Assembly: GCF_003115845.1 (NCBI RefSeq)
Contig: NZ_KZ819022.1
Location: 372,001-436,000, forward strand
DNA from: Brenneria roseae subsp. roseae
GTDB taxonomy: Bacteria > Pseudomonadota > Gammaproteobacteria > Enterobacterales > Enterobacteriaceae
Reading direction: 5' to 3'
Length of the DNA stretch: 64,000 nt
Shown here: one piece after another, positions 8,597 through 18,577 of the stretch
Numbering within the stretch: the first letter of the stretch is position 1
How the letters are laid out: the number at the start of each line of letters is the position of its first letter
The notes under the pieces: generated by a model
Database searches by the model: none
Seen by the model: only the letters and a program-made list of their open reading frames with translations
What the model was told of the DNA's origin: nothing
Program-made: the position numbers and the translations under genes

Positions 8597-10280
8597 TCCT
8601 ATTACCCGTATCGAGGGACACCTGCGCATTGACTGCGAAATTGAACAGGGGAAAGTCACCAAGGCCTGGTCATCCGGCACGATGTGGCGCGGTATGGAGG
8701 AAATTGTCAAAGGTCAGGACCCGCGCGATGCGTGGATGATTGTGCAACGTATCTGCGGCGTCTGTACCACGGTGCACGCCATTGCTTCGGTGCGTGCGGT
8801 CGAAAATGCCCTGAAGCTGAATGTGCCGGTCAATGCCCAATACATTCGTAACCTGATTCTGGCGGCGCATAGCATCCACGACCACATTGTCCATTTCTAT
8901 CAGCTCTCCGCGCTTGACTGGGTTGATGTGACCTCGGCGCTTAACGCCTCCCCGGAAAAAGCGGAAGCGTTGCTGAAAGGGTTGTCCAACTGGCCGTTGA
9001 ACAGTACCGCCGAATTCACCAAAGTACAGCAAAAGCTGAAAGATCTGGTCGCCAGCGGTCAACTGGGCATTTTTGCCAACGGCTACTGGGGGCACCCGGC
9101 GATGGCGCTGTCACCGGAAGTGAATCTGATTGCGGTCGCACACTATCTGCAAGCGCTGGAATGTCAGCGTGACGCTAACCGGATTGTGGCGATCCTCGGC
9201 GGCAAAACGCCGCATATCCAGAATCTGGCGGTAGGCGGCGTGGCTAACCCGATCAACCTGGATGCGCCCAGCGTCCTGAACCTTGAACGCCTGATGTATG
9301 TGAAGTCGTTCATCGATCGGTTAAGCGACTTTATTGAGCAGGTCTACAAAGTGGACTGCGCGGTGATTGCCGCGCACTACCCGGACTGGCTGCATTTGGG
9401 TAAAGGCGCCGATCATTACCTTAGCGTGCCAGAATTACCGACCGATAATCAGGGCGGCAGCTTCCTGTTGGCAGGCGGTTATCTGGAGAATGGCGATTTT
9501 GCGCAATATCACCCGATTACCAGTCACAGTGACAGCTTCCTGATCGAGGGTATCAAAGAAAGTGGCAAACACGCCTGGTATCAGGACGATGAACCGCTGG
9601 CGCCGTGGGAAGGGTTGACGCGTCCGCAATACACCGGTTGGCAGGAAGATGGCAAATATTCCTGGGTAAAAGCGCCGACCTTTTACGGCAAGACGGTCGA
9701 AGTGGGGCCGCTGGCGTGGCTGTTGTGCAGTCTGGCCGCCAAACACCAGGATACCGAAACGCATTATGCGCAGGTTGCGGCGGCATACCAGACACTGACG
9801 GGACAGACGCTGGAAGTGAAACATCTGCATTCCACTCTGGGCCGCGTGATCGGTCGAACGGTGCACTGCTGCGTGCTGAAGGATACGCTGGCTCAGCAAT
9901 GGCAGGCGCTGGTCACCAATATTGGTAAAGGCGATCACCAGACGTTTATCAAACCTGATTTATCGCCGGATACTGAATTCCGCGGCGTAGGGTTCGGGGA
10001 AATGCCGCGCGGGATGCTGTCGCACTGGATCGTATTCAAAAACGGTAAGATCACCAACTATCAGGCCGTGGTTCCATCAACCTGGACATCTGGTCCGCGC
10101 AACTTCGAAGGCACGCCGGGGCCTTATGAACAGTCGCTGGTTGGCACACCGATAGCCGATCCGCATAAACCGCTGGAAGTGGTGCGAACCATCCACTCGT
10201 TTGATCCATGCATGTCCTGTGCGGTGCATATTGTGGATACGGTAGATGGCAGCGAAGTGACCCGGGTGAAGGTGCTGTGA
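8574..10280 (+). CDS. hybC: Hydrogenase-2 large subunit HybC
   Basis: The catalytic [NiFe] subunit, 568 residues (567 in E. coli). The nickel-binding cysteines are Cys61 and Cys64 (RICGVC) and Cys546 and Cys549 (DPCMSCAVH). The C-terminal tail after His552 is 16 residues and should be removed by the HybD protease once the metal centre is inserted. There is no signal peptide of its own; it is exported with HybO as a folded pair. The start ATG lies inside the end of hybB, and the stop overlaps the hybD start (TGATG). Confidence 0.97.
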   Translation: MSQRITIDPITRIEGHLRIDCEIEQGKVTKAWSSGTMWRGMEEIVKGQDPRDAWMIVQRICGVCTTVHAIASVRAVENALKLNVPVNAQYIRNLILAAHSIHDHIVHFYQLSALDWVDVTSALNASPEKAEALLKGLSNWPLNSTAEFTKVQQKLKDLVASGQLGIFANGYWGHPAMALSPEVNLIAVAHYLQALECQRDANRIVAILGGKTPHIQNLAVGGVANPINLDAPSVLNLERLMYVKSFIDRLSDFIEQVYKVDCAVIAAHYPDWLHLGKGADHYLSVPELPTDNQGGSFLLAGGYLENGDFAQYHPITSHSDSFLIEGIKESGKHAWYQDDEPLAPWEGLTRPQYTGWQEDGKYSWVKAPTFYGKTVEVGPLAWLLCSLAAKHQDTETHYAQVAAAYQTLTGQTLEVKHLHSTLGRVIGRTVHCCVLKDTLAQQWQALVTNIGKGDHQTFIKPDLSPDTEFRGVGFGEMPRGMLSHWIVFKNGKITNYQAVVPSTWTSGPRNFEGTPGPYEQSLVGTPIADPHKPLEVVRTIHSFDPCMSCAVHIVDTVDGSEVTRVKVL

Positions 10281-10774
10281 TGAACATACTGGTGTTGGGC
10301 GTCGGTAATCTGCTTTTAAGCGATGAGGCGGTTGGGGTGCGTATCGTTGAAGCGTTGGAACAGCGCTATACGTTTTCACCGCAAATAGACATCGTGGACG
10401 GCGGTACATGCGGGCTGGAGCTTATGGAAGCAATGGCCAACCGCGATCATCTGATCGTGGCTGACGCGGTACTGACAGGGCAGGCGCCGGGGACGGTGAC
10501 GATACTGCGTGACGGTGAAGTGCCGGCGCTGTTTACCCGCAAGATTTCCCCGCACCAGTTGGGTTTATCCGATGTGCTGATGGCGTTGCAATTGACGGAT
10601 GAATTTCCGCAAAAGCTGACGCTGATTGGCGTCGAACCCGCTTCACTGGATGTGCATATCGGTCTGACGGAAACGGTACAGCAGGCGCTTGAGCCTGCTT
10701 TACGACACGTTGTTGCCGTATTGCAGCAAAGCGGCATTACGGTAAGTGAACGATGCGAGGTTTGTAGTGAATAG
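10280..10774 (+). CDS. hybD: Hydrogenase-2 maturation endopeptidase HybD
   Basis: The protease that clips the HybC C-terminal peptide after nickel insertion. 164 residues, the same as E. coli. The N-terminus MNILVLGVGNLLLSDEAVGV carries the first metal-binding acid (family Glu16). IVDGGTCGLEL and ADAVLTGQAPG hold the other conserved blocks. ATG 10280 overlaps the hybC stop codon. The reading frame is open further upstream within hybC, but that extension has no family match. Confidence 0.95.
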   Translation: MNILVLGVGNLLLSDEAVGVRIVEALEQRYTFSPQIDIVDGGTCGLELMEAMANRDHLIVADAVLTGQAPGTVTILRDGEVPALFTRKISPHQLGLSDVLMALQLTDEFPQKLTLIGVEPASLDVHIGLTETVQQALEPALRHVVAVLQQSGITVSERCEVCSE

Positions 10775-11309
10775 TGCATCTGATGTGAATGATTTGCACA
10801 AGATGTCGTGCGAACGCAAAGAATCGTTATCCGCTCTCTGCCATGATGAACATCCGGCAGCGTGGCTGGAACAGATGTTCACGCAAATTGCCGATGAAAA
10901 AATGCGATCGTTGCCGTTTTTTCGTGAGGGCATCCCGGTTCGCGCCTGTGGATTTACCGTGTTTGAACAGCAGTGGGTCGGTTGTCTGCTGACGCCCTGG
11001 ATGATGAGCTTGTTGGTTCTCCCCGGTCCGGGACAAATCTGGCCGATCAGGCCGTTGGCCGATCGTCTGGCGCTGGCGCTGCCCTGCGGTAACGTGACGT
11101 TTATCGTTGGTGAGATGTCCGGCAAGCAATATCTGTCCTGCTCGCTCATGTCGCCGATCGATCGCCACCTGCATGGGGAACAGGCCGTTTTGCTGGCGGA
11201 GCAGAGTGCCAGAATGGCGCTTTCGCTGCCCGTCAGCGATGGCAATGCTCCGCGGAATAGCAGCTTGCGAGCGCTTTTTAGCCGTAACCGGAGTGAGCGA
11301 CATGCATGA
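10767..11309 (+). CDS. hybE: Hydrogenase-2 assembly chaperone HybE
   Basis: 180 residues, about 18 longer than E. coli HybE at the N-terminus. HybE family proteins check assembly of the cofactor-loaded large subunit before Tat export. Family blocks FTVFEQQWVGCLLTPWMMS, LVLPGPGQIWPIRPL and MSGKQYLSCSLMSP are clear. GTG 10767 is preferred because GAGG lies just upstream; it overlaps hybD by 8 bases. A GTG at 10746 in the same frame is an alternative. The stop overlaps hypA by 8 bases. Confidence 0.9.
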   Translation: MNSASDVNDLHKMSCERKESLSALCHDEHPAAWLEQMFTQIADEKMRSLPFFREGIPVRACGFTVFEQQWVGCLLTPWMMSLLVLPGPGQIWPIRPLADRLALALPCGNVTFIVGEMSGKQYLSCSLMSPIDRHLHGEQAVLLAEQSARMALSLPVSDGNAPRNSSLRALFSRNRSERHA

Positions 11310-11643
11310 AATTTCCATGTGCTATAACGCGCTGGAATTGATTGAACAGCAGGCGCGCCAACATCAGGCTCGCCGGGTAACCGAGGTCTGGATGGAGGTG
11401 GGGGCGCTTTCCTGTATCGAAGAGAGCGCGTTGCGTTTTTGTTTCGAATCGGTCTGTCGGCAAACGCTGGCGGAAGGCTGTCAACTGCATGTCGCTATCC
11501 GTCCGGCAAAGGCGTGGTGCTGGGAATGCAGCGCCATGGTGGAAATCCTGAAACACGATGAGGGGTGTCCGCAGTGTGGCAGTCACAACCTGCGAGTCGA
11601 TGACGGTGACAGCCTGCAAATCAAGCAGTTGGCGATTGAGTAA
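11302..11643 (+). CDS. hypA: Hydrogenase nickel insertion protein HypA (HybF type)
   Basis: A nickel metallochaperone that works with HypB to load Ni into the hydrogenase large subunit. 113 residues. The N-terminal MHEISMCYNALELIEQQA carries the nickel-binding Met1-His2, and the zinc site is CWEC with CPQC. It is closer to HybF, the hydrogenase-2 form in E. coli, than to the HypA of the E. coli hyp operon. The shared blocks are ALSCIEESALRF and WCWECSAMVEI. ATG 11302 overlaps the hybE stop. Confidence 0.95.
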   Translation: MHEISMCYNALELIEQQARQHQARRVTEVWMEVGALSCIEESALRFCFESVCRQTLAEGCQLHVAIRPAKAWCWECSAMVEILKHDEGCPQCGSHNLRVDDGDSLQIKQLAIE

Positions 11644-11694
11644 CGCTTAAGACGCTATTTTTAGTAAGCACGTTTAAATCGGGAGGAGATCCCT

Positions 11695-12774
11695 ATGTGT
11701 ACCACATGCGGTTGCGGTGAAGGGGAACGTAGAATCGAAGGTGACGAGCATCCTGAAGCCCACGAACATCACCACGATAACCATCATCACGATCACCATG
11801 ACCACGCGCATGGCAGCCATTCTCATAAACACAAGTATATCTATCATACGCACGTACATGGCCATCGCGGCTCAGGTGAAAATGAACCGCGCTACGTGAT
11901 TATTCACCACCATCATTACCACCATCATGGCGATGTTCATCATCACTACTATTCCGGGGCGTTACCGGAGAATAGTGCGCCGTTGGTCGATCCGGCAGAC
12001 GATGGCCATCATCACCATCATGAGCACGAGCATTCGGAAGCGCCGTTTCAGCCGGAGGTGAATCAGCAGGATCTGCATTATGGACAGGGGGCGGCCGGAA
12101 CCCATGCGCCGGGTGTGGGACAGCAGCGGTTATTGCAGATTGAAATGGACGTACTGAGTAAGAATAACCATCTGGCAGAGCATAATCGAGAGCACTTCAG
12201 CGCGCAGAACATTCTGGCGCTCAATCTGGTTTCCAGCCCCGGCTCCGGTAAAACCACGCTGTTGACCGCGACGCTGAATCATATCAGCAAGCGGCTGTCC
12301 TGTGCGGTGATCGAAGGCGATCAGCAAACGACTAATGATGCGGAACGAATTCGGGCGACGGGCGTGCCCGCCATTCAGGTGAATACCGGCAAGGGTTGTC
12401 ATCTGGATGCGCAGATGGTGCACGATGCCGCGCATCGCTTACAGCTGCCGGATAACAGCCTGCTGTTCATTGAGAATGTCGGTAATCTGGTTTGTCCGGC
12501 AGGGTTCGATCTGGGCGAACGCGCCAAAGTCGCGGTACTGTCAGTGACGGAGGGGGAAGATAAGCCGCTGAAATATCCTCATATGTTCTCGGCGTCGTCG
12601 CTGATGATTATTAATAAAATCGATCTGCTGCCTTATCTGGATTTTAATCTGGAAGAGTGTGTCGCCAATGCCCGGCGCATAAATCCGGACATTCAGGTCA
12701 TCGCGTTGTCCGCCCGCACGGGTGAGGGCATGGATGAATGGCTGGGCTGGCTGGAGGCGCAGCTATGTGCCTAG
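11695..12774 (+). CDS. hypB: Hydrogenase nickel GTPase HypB with long His-rich insert
   Basis: A G3E-family GTPase that supplies nickel to HypA. 359 residues against about 290 in E. coli. The N-terminal [11 protein letters not shown] metal motif is followed by a His-rich region: residues 19-113 hold 36 His, in blocks such as [15 protein letters not shown] and HHHHYHHH. After this come the usual [14 protein letters not shown] and the GTPase domain, with P-loop [19 protein letters not shown] and base-recognition motif NKID. Such His stretches store nickel in other HypB proteins, so nickel storage here is a likely inference. The start ATG lies behind GGGAGGAG. Confidence 0.96.
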   Translation: MCTTCGCGEGERRIEGDEHPEAHEHHHDNHHHDHHDHAHGSHSHKHKYIYHTHVHGHRGSGENEPRYVIIHHHHYHHHGDVHHHYYSGALPENSAPLVDPADDGHHHHHEHEHSEAPFQPEVNQQDLHYGQGAAGTHAPGVGQQRLLQIEMDVLSKNNHLAEHNREHFSAQNILALNLVSSPGSGKTTLLTATLNHISKRLSCAVIEGDQQTTNDAERIRATGVPAIQVNTGKGCHLDAQMVHDAAHRLQLPDNSLLFIENVGNLVCPAGFDLGERAKVAVLSVTEGEDKPLKYPHMFSASSLMIINKIDLLPYLDFNLEECVANARRINPDIQVIALSARTGEGMDEWLGWLEAQLCA

Positions 12775-13052
12775 GCATTCCGGGTAAAGTGGTTTCCGTC
12801 GGGGACGATATTCATCAGCCTGCTTATGTTGACATCTGCGGGGTACAGCGCGCGATCAATATTGCGCTGGTGTGCGAGGACTCGCCCGCCGATCTGGTGG
12901 GCCAATGGGTGCTGGTGCATGTCGGTTTTGCCATGAGCCGGCTGGATGAACAGGAGGCGCAGGATACGCTGGAGGCGCTGCAATCCATGCGTGCGGTGGG
13001 ACTGGAACTGGATGAGATGCGGCAGAGCGGAGAGGACCATGCAATACGTTGA
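12765..13052 (+). CDS. hypC: Hydrogenase maturation chaperone HypC (HybG type)
   Basis: 95 residues, the HypC/HybG family. It forms a complex with HypD during assembly of the Fe(CN)2CO group and then delivers it to the large subunit. The essential Cys2 is present ([10 protein letters not shown]). The block [21 protein letters not shown] matches HybG closely. It overlaps the hypB end by 10 bases and hypD by 14. It is the only HypC-family gene in this window. Confidence 0.95.
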   Translation: MCLGIPGKVVSVGDDIHQPAYVDICGVQRAINIALVCEDSPADLVGQWVLVHVGFAMSRLDEQEAQDTLEALQSMRAVGLELDEMRQSGEDHAIR

Positions 13053-14154
13053 TGAGTTCCGCGATCCCGAATTGGCTAAAGCGTTGCTGCAACGCATTCG
13101 GGCACTGGTGGCGGATATGCCCCGGTTGCGGGAACGTCCGTTGCAACTGATGGAAGTATGCGGCGGGCACACCCATGCGATCTTCAAATTTGGACTGGAT
13201 CGGCTGTTGCCGCCGGAAATCGAATTTGTGCACGGTCCAGGATGTCCGGTGTGTGTACTGCCGATGGGACGTATTGATGCGTGTCTGGAAATCGCCGCGC
13301 ATCCTGAAGTGATCTTTTGTACCTTCGGCGATGCCATGCGTGTGCCGGGCCGTAACGGCTCGCTACAGGATGCGCGTCGGCATGGCGCCGATGTGCGCAT
13401 GGTTTATTCGCCGCTGGATGCGTTACTGCTGGCCGAGAAAAATCCGGATCGTCAGGTGGTCTTTTTCGGTCTGGGATTTGAAACCACCATGCCGAGTACC
13501 GCTCTGACGCTGCAACAGGTCAAACGTCGCAATATCACCAACTTTACTCTGTTCTGTCAGCACATCACGATTGTTCCTACGCTGCGCAGCCTGTTGATGC
13601 AGCCCGATTTGCGTATTGACGGCTTTCTGGCTCCCGGGCATGTGAGTATGGTGATTGGCGCTTATCCTTATCAGGCACTGTGCGATCGATTCCATAAGCC
13701 GTTCGTCGTCACCGGGTTTGAGCCGCTGGATATTTTGCAGGCGCTGCTGATGTTGGTCAGCCAGATTCATGCTGAACGCTGCGAGGTGGAAAACCAGTAT
13801 CGGCGTATTGTGCCGGATAGCGGTAACCAACTGGCTCAGCAGGCAATGGATGAGGTATTTGAAACCAAAGCCAGCAGTGAATGGCGCGGTCTGGGGGAAA
13901 TTGCGGATTCGGGTATGCAGTTGCGGGCGGCCTATGCTGATTTTGATGCCGAGCGCCGTTTCAACCCACGGCAGCAGTGCGTGGCGGATGAGCCGGGATC
14001 GCGCTGTGGTGATGTCCTGACGGGGCGTTGCAAACCGGCGGATTGTCCGCTGTTTGCCAAACGCTGTACCCCGCAAAATGCGATCGGGGCGCTGATGGTG
14101 TCTTCCGAAGGCGCGTGCGCGGCTTATTATCAGTATCGGCGGGAGTGTGCCTGA
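13039..14154 (+). CDS. hypD: Hydrogenase maturation protein HypD
   Basis: A 371-residue Fe-S protein that carries the iron while CN and CO ligands are attached. Conserved blocks include [16 protein letters not shown], the cysteine motif [24 protein letters not shown] and [15 protein letters not shown]-terminal set of cysteines ([20 protein letters not shown]) binds a [4Fe-4S] cluster. ATG 13039 lies behind GGAGAGGA within the end of hypC. Confidence 0.96.
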   Translation: MQYVDEFRDPELAKALLQRIRALVADMPRLRERPLQLMEVCGGHTHAIFKFGLDRLLPPEIEFVHGPGCPVCVLPMGRIDACLEIAAHPEVIFCTFGDAMRVPGRNGSLQDARRHGADVRMVYSPLDALLLAEKNPDRQVVFFGLGFETTMPSTALTLQQVKRRNITNFTLFCQHITIVPTLRSLLMQPDLRIDGFLAPGHVSMVIGAYPYQALCDRFHKPFVVTGFEPLDILQALLMLVSQIHAERCEVENQYRRIVPDSGNQLAQQAMDEVFETKASSEWRGLGEIADSGMQLRAAYADFDAERRFNPRQQCVADEPGSRCGDVLTGRCKPADCPLFAKRCTPQNAIGALMVSSEGACAAYYQYRRECA

Positions 14155-14172
14155 ATAACGGGGTGTGATTGA

Positions 14173-15231
14173 ATGAGTAGTACGACACAGCCAAGAGATC
14201 TTTCTTTAAAAGAAATGTTGCCTAAAGAGATTACGCTGGCGCATGGCAGCGGTGGTCGGGCAATGCAGCAGCTGATTGAACAACTTTTTTTACAGGCGTT
14301 TGATAATCCGCTGCTGGAGCAGCGTGAAGATCAAGCCAGACTGCCGCTGGCGCCGTTGACACAGCTGGGCGATCGGCTGGCTTTCACCACCGACAGCTAT
14401 GTTATTGATCCCATTTTTTTCCCCGGTGGAGACATCGGGAAGTTGGCGGTTTGCGGTACGGCGAATGATATTGCCGTTAGCGGCGCTCAGCCGCGTTATC
14501 TTTCCTGCGGTTTTATCATTGAAGAAGGTTTCTCCGGCGCCGATTTGCTGCGCATTGTTGAATCCATGGCCGACACCGCGAGGAATGCCGGCATTGAGAT
14601 TGTGACCGGTGATACCAAAGTTGTGCCGCGTGGCGCGGTTGACAAGATTTTCATCAATACGTCCGGCATTGGCGTTATCCCGACCGCCATTCACTGGGGG
14701 ACTGATGAAATTCGCCCCGGCGATAAAATTATTGTCAGCGGTACGCTGGGCGATCATGGCGCGACGATCCTCAACCTGCGCGAGCAGTTGGGGCTTGAAG
14801 CCGAGCTGTCGAGCGATTGCGCCGTATTGGCGCCGTTGATCGCGCCGTTGCGTGAGATCGCTGGCGTGCGTGCCCTGCGTGACGCGACGCGTGGCGGTGT
14901 GACCGCGATTCTGCATGAGTATGCGCAGGCCAGCGGCTACGGTATGGAAGTCAATGAGAGCGATCTGCCGGTGAAGCCGGCGGTGCGCGGCATCTGCGAA
15001 ATTCTGGGGCTGGAAGCACTGAATTTTGCCAATGAAGGCAAGCTGGTGTTGGTTGTTTCTGCTGAAGCCGAGGCTTCGGTGCTGGCCGCATTGCGGGCGC
15101 ATCCGCTGGGGCAGGACGCCGCGACGATTGGCGTGGTAACGCCAACGCCGCAGGTACGGCTGTGCGGGGTGTTTGGCGCTTTGAGGCTGCTGGATTTACC
15201 GCATAATGAGCCAATGCCGAGGATATGCTGA
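14173..15231 (+). CDS. hypE: Hydrogenase maturation protein HypE
   Basis: 352 residues. It dehydrates the carbamoyl group placed on its C-terminal cysteine by HypF, giving the thiocyanate that donates CN to iron. The ATP-binding start LAHGSGGRAMQQLIEQ, the DSYVIDPIFFPGGDIG block and DATRGGVTAILHE are visible. The protein ends in PRIC, so the required terminal Cys352 is present. It starts 18 bases after hypD. Confidence 0.96.
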   Translation: MSSTTQPRDLSLKEMLPKEITLAHGSGGRAMQQLIEQLFLQAFDNPLLEQREDQARLPLAPLTQLGDRLAFTTDSYVIDPIFFPGGDIGKLAVCGTANDIAVSGAQPRYLSCGFIIEEGFSGADLLRIVESMADTARNAGIEIVTGDTKVVPRGAVDKIFINTSGIGVIPTAIHWGTDEIRPGDKIIVSGTLGDHGATILNLREQLGLEAELSSDCAVLAPLIAPLREIAGVRALRDATRGGVTAILHEYAQASGYGMEVNESDLPVKPAVRGICEILGLEALNFANEGKLVLVVSAEAEASVLAALRAHPLGQDAATIGVVTPTPQVRLCGVFGALRLLDLPHNEPMPRIC

Positions 15232-15383
15232 ATCGGTGGGGAATCCACTATGAAGTAATGAGTAAATTTCGTACGCTGGTTAGTCTGTGGTTTATCTGCA
15301 ATGACGTCGCAGAAAGAAAACGCGTTTACCCGCGCACGAAATTTTCTCTGAACCGGCATGAATAGCAAAGGAATATCCCCGGC

Positions 15384-17741
15384 GTGAACACGGCAAAAAC
15401 CGGCATTGAGATCCGCGTAAAAGGCAAAGTGCAGGGCGTAGGGTTCCGGCCCTATGTCTGGCAATTGGCGCATCGGCTCAATCTGTGCGGCGATGTCAGC
15501 AATGACAGCGCGGGGGTGCTGATTCATCTTTATCCGTCTGAGAACGTCGAGCGTTTTCTGGCGGATTTGTCTGCCCTGTGTCCACCGTTGGCGCATATCG
15601 ACAGCGTTACCTGCCAGCCGTGGCCGTGGTCAACAATACCGACGGCGTTTGTGATTGAGCACAGCGGCGCCGGCCAAATGGATACGCAGGTGGTGCCGGA
15701 TGCGGCAACCTGCGACGCCTGTCGACACGAACTGCAAGATCCGGCTAATCGCCGCTATCACTATCCGTTTATCAACTGCACCCACTGCGGCCCGCGCTTT
15801 ACCATTATTCGAAAAATGCCCTATGACCGGCCATTTACCTCAATGGCGGATTTCCCGCTTTGTCCCCAGTGTCTGGCTGAATATCAGCATCCGGCAGATC
15901 GCCGTTTTCATGCTCAGCCAAATGCCTGCCCGCAGTGTGGCCCGCAAATCTGGCTGGCTGATGGTGCTGCAAACCGGTTGGCCGACGGAGATGACGCTAT
16001 CCGTTTGACGGCGAACGCGTTACTGGACGGTAATATCGTCGCAATTAAAGGATTGGGTGGTTTCCATCTGGCCTGTGATGCGACCCATTCACCGGCAATA
16101 CAACGACTTCGTCAACGGAAACGCCGCCCCGGTAAGCCGTTGGCGGTGATGCTGCCGGATACGGACTGGCTCGCGGCGTGTACCGCCGTGGACGATATTC
16201 CGGCAGCGCAACGCTTGCTGAAAAGTACGGCGGCGCCCATTGTATTGCTGCCGTTACGTCAGGAGGGGCCGTTGTCTGAACTGGTGGCGCCGGGATTATC
16301 GGAAGTCGGCGTGATGCTGCCGGCCAATCCCTTGCAGCATCTGTTAATGGCGCAGGTTAACCGGCCGCTGATCATGACGTCCGGTAATGCCAGCGGCAAA
16401 CCGCCGGCGTTGACCAACGAACAGGCGACGGAACAGCTGGGTGATATCGCCGATTTGTGGCTGCTGCACAATCGCGAGATTGTACAACGTGCCGACGATT
16501 CGCTGGTCCGGTTACATCCGCACAAGGCTGAGATGTTGCGTCGCGCCCGCGGCTATGTGCCGGACGCCCTGCCGCTGCCACCGGGATTGAGCGGACAACG
16601 TTCGCTGCTGGCAATGGGGGCCGATCTGAAGAATACGTTTTGTTTGCTGCGCGATGAAAATGCGATTGTCAGCCAGCACCTTGGCGATTTGGAAGACAGC
16701 GATATTGAGCAGCAATATCGTCAGTCCATTGCGTTGTTTGAGGATATTTACCGTTTTGTTCCCGACGCGCTAGTGGTCGACGCGCATCCCGGCTATATCA
16801 GTCATCAATTGGGGAAGACGCTGGCGCAGCAGCGGCAGATCCCCTGCCTTGAGGTGTTGCACCATCACGCGCATATTGTGTCCTGTATGGCTGAACATCA
16901 GTGGCCGCATGACGCCGGGCCGGTTGTCGGGCTGGCGCTGGATGGTATCGGATTGGGGGCCAATGGACAGTGGTGGGGCGGAGAATGTCTGCTGGTGGAT
17001 TATGCCCACTGCCAACATATTGGCGGCCTCCCGGCGGTTGCCTTGCCCGGCGGCGATCTGGCCGCGCGTCAGCCGTGGCGTAATTTACTGGCGCAATGGC
17101 TGCGGTTTGTGCCGGATTGGGCCTCATTGCCGGAATCCACGGCGATTCCCGCTGAGCCGTCGGTATTGCTCAGCAAGGCGATTGAGCGAGGTATTAATTC
17201 GCCATTGGCTTCATCAACCGGTCGGCTGTTTGACGCTGTCGCGGCAGCGAGCGGATTTCCCCATCACAGTCAGCGTTGGGAAGGCGAAGCGGCCTGCTGG
17301 CTGGAGGCGCTGGCGTGGCAAAGTCCGCTTCAGCAATCAATGGCGGCGATATTTCCCGTCCCCGTCACTATGCCGCTACAGATGGATAATCAGCTTGATT
17401 TACAGACATTCTGGCGCCAGTGGCTGACATGGCGGGCTGAACCGGCTGACAAGGCGTATGCCTTCCATTATGCACTGGCACAGGGACTGGCAAGATTGGC
17501 TAAACGTACCGCGACGCAGTACGGCATTAATACGGTGGTGCTGTCCGGCGGCGTAATGCATAACCGCCTGCTTTCCCAACTGTTGCATCAGCAATTACAG
17601 GGGATGACCCTGTTGCAGCCAGAGCGGTTGCCGGCGGGAGACGGCGGGCTGGCGCTGGGGCAGGCATTGATTGCGGCTGCGCGGTTATCCCTGCCGGACG
17701 CCGCATCTCAGCCCGCCTTTGACGACCGCGGCATTACCTGA
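15384..17741 (+). CDS. hypF: Carbamoyltransferase HypF
   Basis: 785 residues. It uses carbamoyl phosphate and ATP to carbamoylate the HypE C-terminal cysteine. Domains in order: acylphosphatase (about 8-95, [12 protein letters not shown]), a double zinc finger (about 110-195, four CxxC pairs including CDAC and CTHC), a YrdC-like domain (about 205-390, [12 protein letters not shown]) and a Kae1-like domain (about 410-770, [13 protein letters not shown]). The start GTG 15384 has AAGGA 12 bases upstream. The 152 bases after hypE show no clear terminator, so readthrough from the operon is likely. Its stop lies 3 bases from that of the convergent binding-protein gene. Confidence 0.95.
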   Translation: MNTAKTGIEIRVKGKVQGVGFRPYVWQLAHRLNLCGDVSNDSAGVLIHLYPSENVERFLADLSALCPPLAHIDSVTCQPWPWSTIPTAFVIEHSGAGQMDTQVVPDAATCDACRHELQDPANRRYHYPFINCTHCGPRFTIIRKMPYDRPFTSMADFPLCPQCLAEYQHPADRRFHAQPNACPQCGPQIWLADGAANRLADGDDAIRLTANALLDGNIVAIKGLGGFHLACDATHSPAIQRLRQRKRRPGKPLAVMLPDTDWLAACTAVDDIPAAQRLLKSTAAPIVLLPLRQEGPLSELVAPGLSEVGVMLPANPLQHLLMAQVNRPLIMTSGNASGKPPALTNEQATEQLGDIADLWLLHNREIVQRADDSLVRLHPHKAEMLRRARGYVPDALPLPPGLSGQRSLLAMGADLKNTFCLLRDENAIVSQHLGDLEDSDIEQQYRQSIALFEDIYRFVPDALVVDAHPGYISHQLGKTLAQQRQIPCLEVLHHHAHIVSCMAEHQWPHDAGPVVGLALDGIGLGANGQWWGGECLLVDYAHCQHIGGLPAVALPGGDLAARQPWRNLLAQWLRFVPDWASLPESTAIPAEPSVLLSKAIERGINSPLASSTGRLFDAVAAASGFPHHSQRWEGEAACWLEALAWQSPLQQSMAAIFPVPVTMPLQMDNQLDLQTFWRQWLTWRAEPADKAYAFHYALAQGLARLAKRTATQYGINTVVLSGGVMHNRLLSQLLHQQLQGMTLLQPERLPAGDGGLALGQALIAAARLSLPDAASQPAFDDRGIT

Positions 17742-17744
17742 CCG

Positions 17745-18566
17745 TCAGGGATAAAATCCGTGATTCAGCGCCTGTACCGCTTCGGCGACCCGCGGTCCCA
17801 TTCCCAGTAAAATAGCCTGGTCGAGCGCGATGATACGTTGGTTTTTCCAGGCCGATGTTTGCGTAATGCCCGGTACCACCGCTAACGATTCGATACCGTT
17901 TCCCACACTTTGCGTGGTTACCACAATCACGTCAGGATTGGTGGTGATCATGGCTTCTCCGCCGTAGGTGCGATACTGCGAATGGGTGGCAATATTGTCG
18001 CCGCCCGCCAGGGTGATCAGACCATCGACCACGGTGTTTTTCCCTGCCACCTGTGCCGCGCTGTTGCCAACGCTCAGAAAAAACGCCACTTTTACGCGTG
18101 CTTTCCGCGTATCCATACGACGGGCAACCGTACTCAACTGATGTTCAATCCTGCTGATTAACCGTTCGCCGGCCGATTCGCGATTGAGCAATGCCGCCGC
18201 CTGACGGATATTGGTAAACAGCTGGGCTGGCGTACTGGGCGTTCTTTTAAACAAGGCAACGTTGACGCCGGCCTGCGTAAGCTGGTTAAACACCTGTGGC
18301 GGTGAAGCATCCTGCCAGGTCATCAGCAGGGAAGGGCGCAGTGACAAAATCCCTTCGGCATTGAGCTGCTGCCAGTTGCTGATCCTGGGCAATGACTGCG
18401 TTTGCGGTGGATAGGTGGTGGTTTGATCCACGCCGACGACGTTGTCCCCTCCTTCCAGCGCATAGACAATTTCCGCCAGCGAGCCGCCGGCAATCACAAT
18501 GCGCGGTTCGGCCGCGCAAGTGAATGAACATAGCCCGAGAATCAACACGACTATCGCCGCTTTCAT
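17745..18566 (-). CDS. Haem ABC transporter substrate-binding protein, HmuT/ChuT-like
   Basis: 273 residues with a signal peptide (MKAAIVVLILGLCSFTCA). A periplasmic class III binding-protein fold: RIVIAGGSLAEIVYALEGGDNVVGVDQTTTYPP at the start and GITQTSAWKNQRIIALDQA near the end are typical of HmuT/HutB haem-binding proteins. It starts 11 bases after the TonB receptor gene, behind GGAG, so the two form one transcript. BtuF-like cobalamin binding is the main alternative. The neighbouring hutW, hutX and chuY favour haem. No matching permease or ATPase gene is in the window. Confidence 0.8.
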   Translation of the reverse strand: MKAAIVVLILGLCSFTCAAEPRIVIAGGSLAEIVYALEGGDNVVGVDQTTTYPPQTQSLPRISNWQQLNAEGILSLRPSLLMTWQDASPPQVFNQLTQAGVNVALFKRTPSTPAQLFTNIRQAAALLNRESAGERLISRIEHQLSTVARRMDTRKARVKVAFFLSVGNSAAQVAGKNTVVDGLITLAGGDNIATHSQYRTYGGEAMITTNPDVIVVTTQSVGNGIESLAVVPGITQTSAWKNQRIIALDQAILLGMGPRVAEAVQALNHGFYP

Positions 18567-18577
18567 ATTCTACTCCG

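Noticed and set aside
12765-13052. hypC as a second gene beside a separate hybG
   Set aside because: Only one HypC-family frame is present; it carries HybG-like features but sits at the normal hypC position between hypB and hypD.
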